Assembly: GCA_003456035.1 (NCBI GenBank)
Contig: DMPJ01000384.1
Span: 3,172-9,792 of the forward strand
DNA from: Planktothrix sp. UBA8402
GTDB lineage: Bacteria; Cyanobacteriota; Cyanobacteriia; Cyanobacteriales; Microcoleaceae
Direction of reading: 5' to 3'
Length of the DNA stretch: 6,621 nucleotides
Below, piece by piece: positions 5,797-6,621 of the stretch; position 1 is the first letter of the stretch; each line of letters opens with the position of its first letter. The position numbers and the translations under genes were made by a program. The notes below the pieces were generated by a model. That model was not told the origin of the DNA. It made no database searches and was given only the letters and a program-made list of their open reading frames with translations.

Positions 5797-6579
5797 ATGA
5801 TTTATGAATTAGTTTGGCTTAATCCTTGGTTGTTTGCGATCGCTTTAAATACAATTTTAATTAGTATGGGGCTAATTGTAGCAAAAAAGTTATTAACAAT
5901 TCCAGGATGGATTCATGCTTGGATATTGGGGGTGCTAATTTGGGGTTGTTTGGGTTGGCGGGGTTATATAATTGTGGTGTTCTATTTTTTCGTGGGTTCG
6001 GGTGTGACCCGGATTGGGATGGCCGAAAAGGAAGCCGCCGGAATTGCGGAAAAACGAGGTGGGGCCAGAGGGCCAGAAAATGTCTGGGGTTCGGCGTTAA
6101 CGGGGGCGTTATGCGGGTTAGGGGTATTTTTCCTACAATTATTGTTTCCTGATCTTGTGGAAATACAATCTTGGATTTCGTTATTATTATTAGGATATGT
6201 TGCTAGTTTTAGTACAAAATTATCCGATACCTGTGGAAGTGAAATTGGCAAAGCCTACGGGAAACAGACATTTTTAATTACCACATTAAAACCCGTACCT
6301 AAAGGTACAGAAGGGGCGGTTAGTTTAGAGGGAACTTTGGCGGGTGTTGTAGCTTCTATTATTGTTTCTATTTTGGCTTGGAGTCTGGGTTTAATTGATA
6401 TTTGGGGGATAATTTGGAGTGTAATTGCTGCGTTTATTGCCACTAATTTAGAAAGTGTAATTGGTGCAACTTTACAAACAAAATTGACATGGTTAACCAA
6501 TGAAATAGTGAATTTTATTAATACTTTAATTGGCGCGATCGCAGCGATCCTATTTGCTTACCTCTGGCAACTTCTCTAA
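5797..6579 (+). CDS. DUF92 membrane protein, phytyl-phosphate kinase (VTE6)-like
   Basis: A 260-residue polytopic membrane protein of the DUF92/TIGR00297 family. Hydrophobic segments are at about 10-30, 38-70, 97-116, 124-140, 178-200, 202-217 and 241-259. Conserved polar motifs lie between them: EKRGGARGPENVWGSA (85-100), DTCGSEIGKAYGK (144-156), PKGTEGAVSLEGTLAG (168-183), NLESVIGA (217-224) and NEIVNFINT (235-243). Plant VTE6 in this family phosphorylates phytyl phosphate to phytyl diphosphate, recycling phytol from chlorophyll for tocopherol and chlorophyll synthesis. The same step in the thylakoid or plasma membrane is the best inference here. No phytol kinase (VTE5-type) or tocopherol gene is adjacent. 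The start at 5797 lies 18 bp from the divergent VOC gene, and a weak GAGA at 5785-5788 is the only ribosome-binding candidate. The length is normal and the gene intact. Confidence 0.88.
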   Translation: MIYELVWLNPWLFAIALNTILISMGLIVAKKLLTIPGWIHAWILGVLIWGCLGWRGYIIVVFYFFVGSGVTRIGMAEKEAAGIAEKRGGARGPENVWGSALTGALCGLGVFFLQLLFPDLVEIQSWISLLLLGYVASFSTKLSDTCGSEIGKAYGKQTFLITTLKPVPKGTEGAVSLEGTLAGVVASIIVSILAWSLGLIDIWGIIWSVIAAFIATNLESVIGATLQTKLTWLTNEIVNFINTLIGAIAAILFAYLWQLL

Positions 6580-6585
6580 CAACCG

Positions 6586-6621
6586 TAGGGTGCGTAAGCT
6601 CCGCGCACGCACCATTATTTT
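6586..6621. repeat. GGTGCGT...ACGCACC hairpin repeat, possible terminator
   Basis: GGTGCGT (6589-6595) and ACGCACC (6607-6613) form a perfect 7-bp stem with an 11-nt loop. It belongs to the GTAGGGTGCGT type of dispersed element common in cyanobacterial genomes (from memory). It begins 7 nt after the DUF92 stop codon and is followed by ATTATTTT at the window end, so it may also end that transcript. The element may continue past the window. Confidence 0.65.

Noticed and set aside
5907..6500. Three open frames (5907-6152 plus; 5982-6251 and 6255-6500 minus) inside the DUF92 gene
   Set aside because: All are shadows of the DUF92 coding sequence in other frames, with no recognisable domains.

Overview
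The window comes from a filamentous cyanobacterium, most likely a non-heterocystous oscillatorian of the Planktothrix/Arthrospira/Microcoleus type. The evidence is an intact hetR whose product reads like the Arthrospira/Planktothrix form, six copies of the cyanobacterial HIP1 octamer GCGATCGC, AT-rich DNA, a cyanobacterial-type PpiC-like rotamase, a DUF92/VTE6-type prenyl-lipid gene, and several families of dispersed palindromic repeats typical of these genomes. The species assignment is inference.

Layout. 1-613: a small two-helix membrane protein gene (58-264, +), then a 349-nt gap with repeats. 614-1618 (+): fermentative D-lactate dehydrogenase. 1619-1869: a gap made almost entirely of inverted repeats. 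1870-2631 (+): leaderless parvulin-like rotamase. 2701-3603 (-): hetR, convergent with the rotamase gene across a strong bidirectional terminator. 3604-4039: a structured hetR leader region that also holds the terminator of the next gene. 4040-4390 (-): a 116-residue protein of unknown function with a basic N-terminus, a Pro/Ala/Lys linker and a C-terminal RRRPGPS motif. Its promoter region carries a near-ideal HLR1 (RpaB-type) direct repeat. 4687-5322 (+): small alpha/beta-hydrolase lipase. 5350-5778 (-): VOC/glyoxalase-fold protein. 5797-6579 (+): DUF92 membrane protein related to phytyl-phosphate kinase. 6586-6615: another dispersed hairpin repeat.

The genes do not form an operon. Strand switches, large gaps and terminators suggest that each is transcribed alone, and the products belong to unrelated jobs: fermentation, protein folding, cell-pattern regulation, lipid turnover and prenyl-lipid salvage. 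I found no mobile element with a transposase, no CRISPR array, no tRNA or rRNA and no defence or biosynthetic cluster. I do not see a clearly new biological system. The observations most worth checking are the HLR1-type site in front of the unknown 116-residue gene, the structured region upstream of hetR, the lack of any nearby RG[S/T]GR peptide gene, and the repeat-dense gaps.
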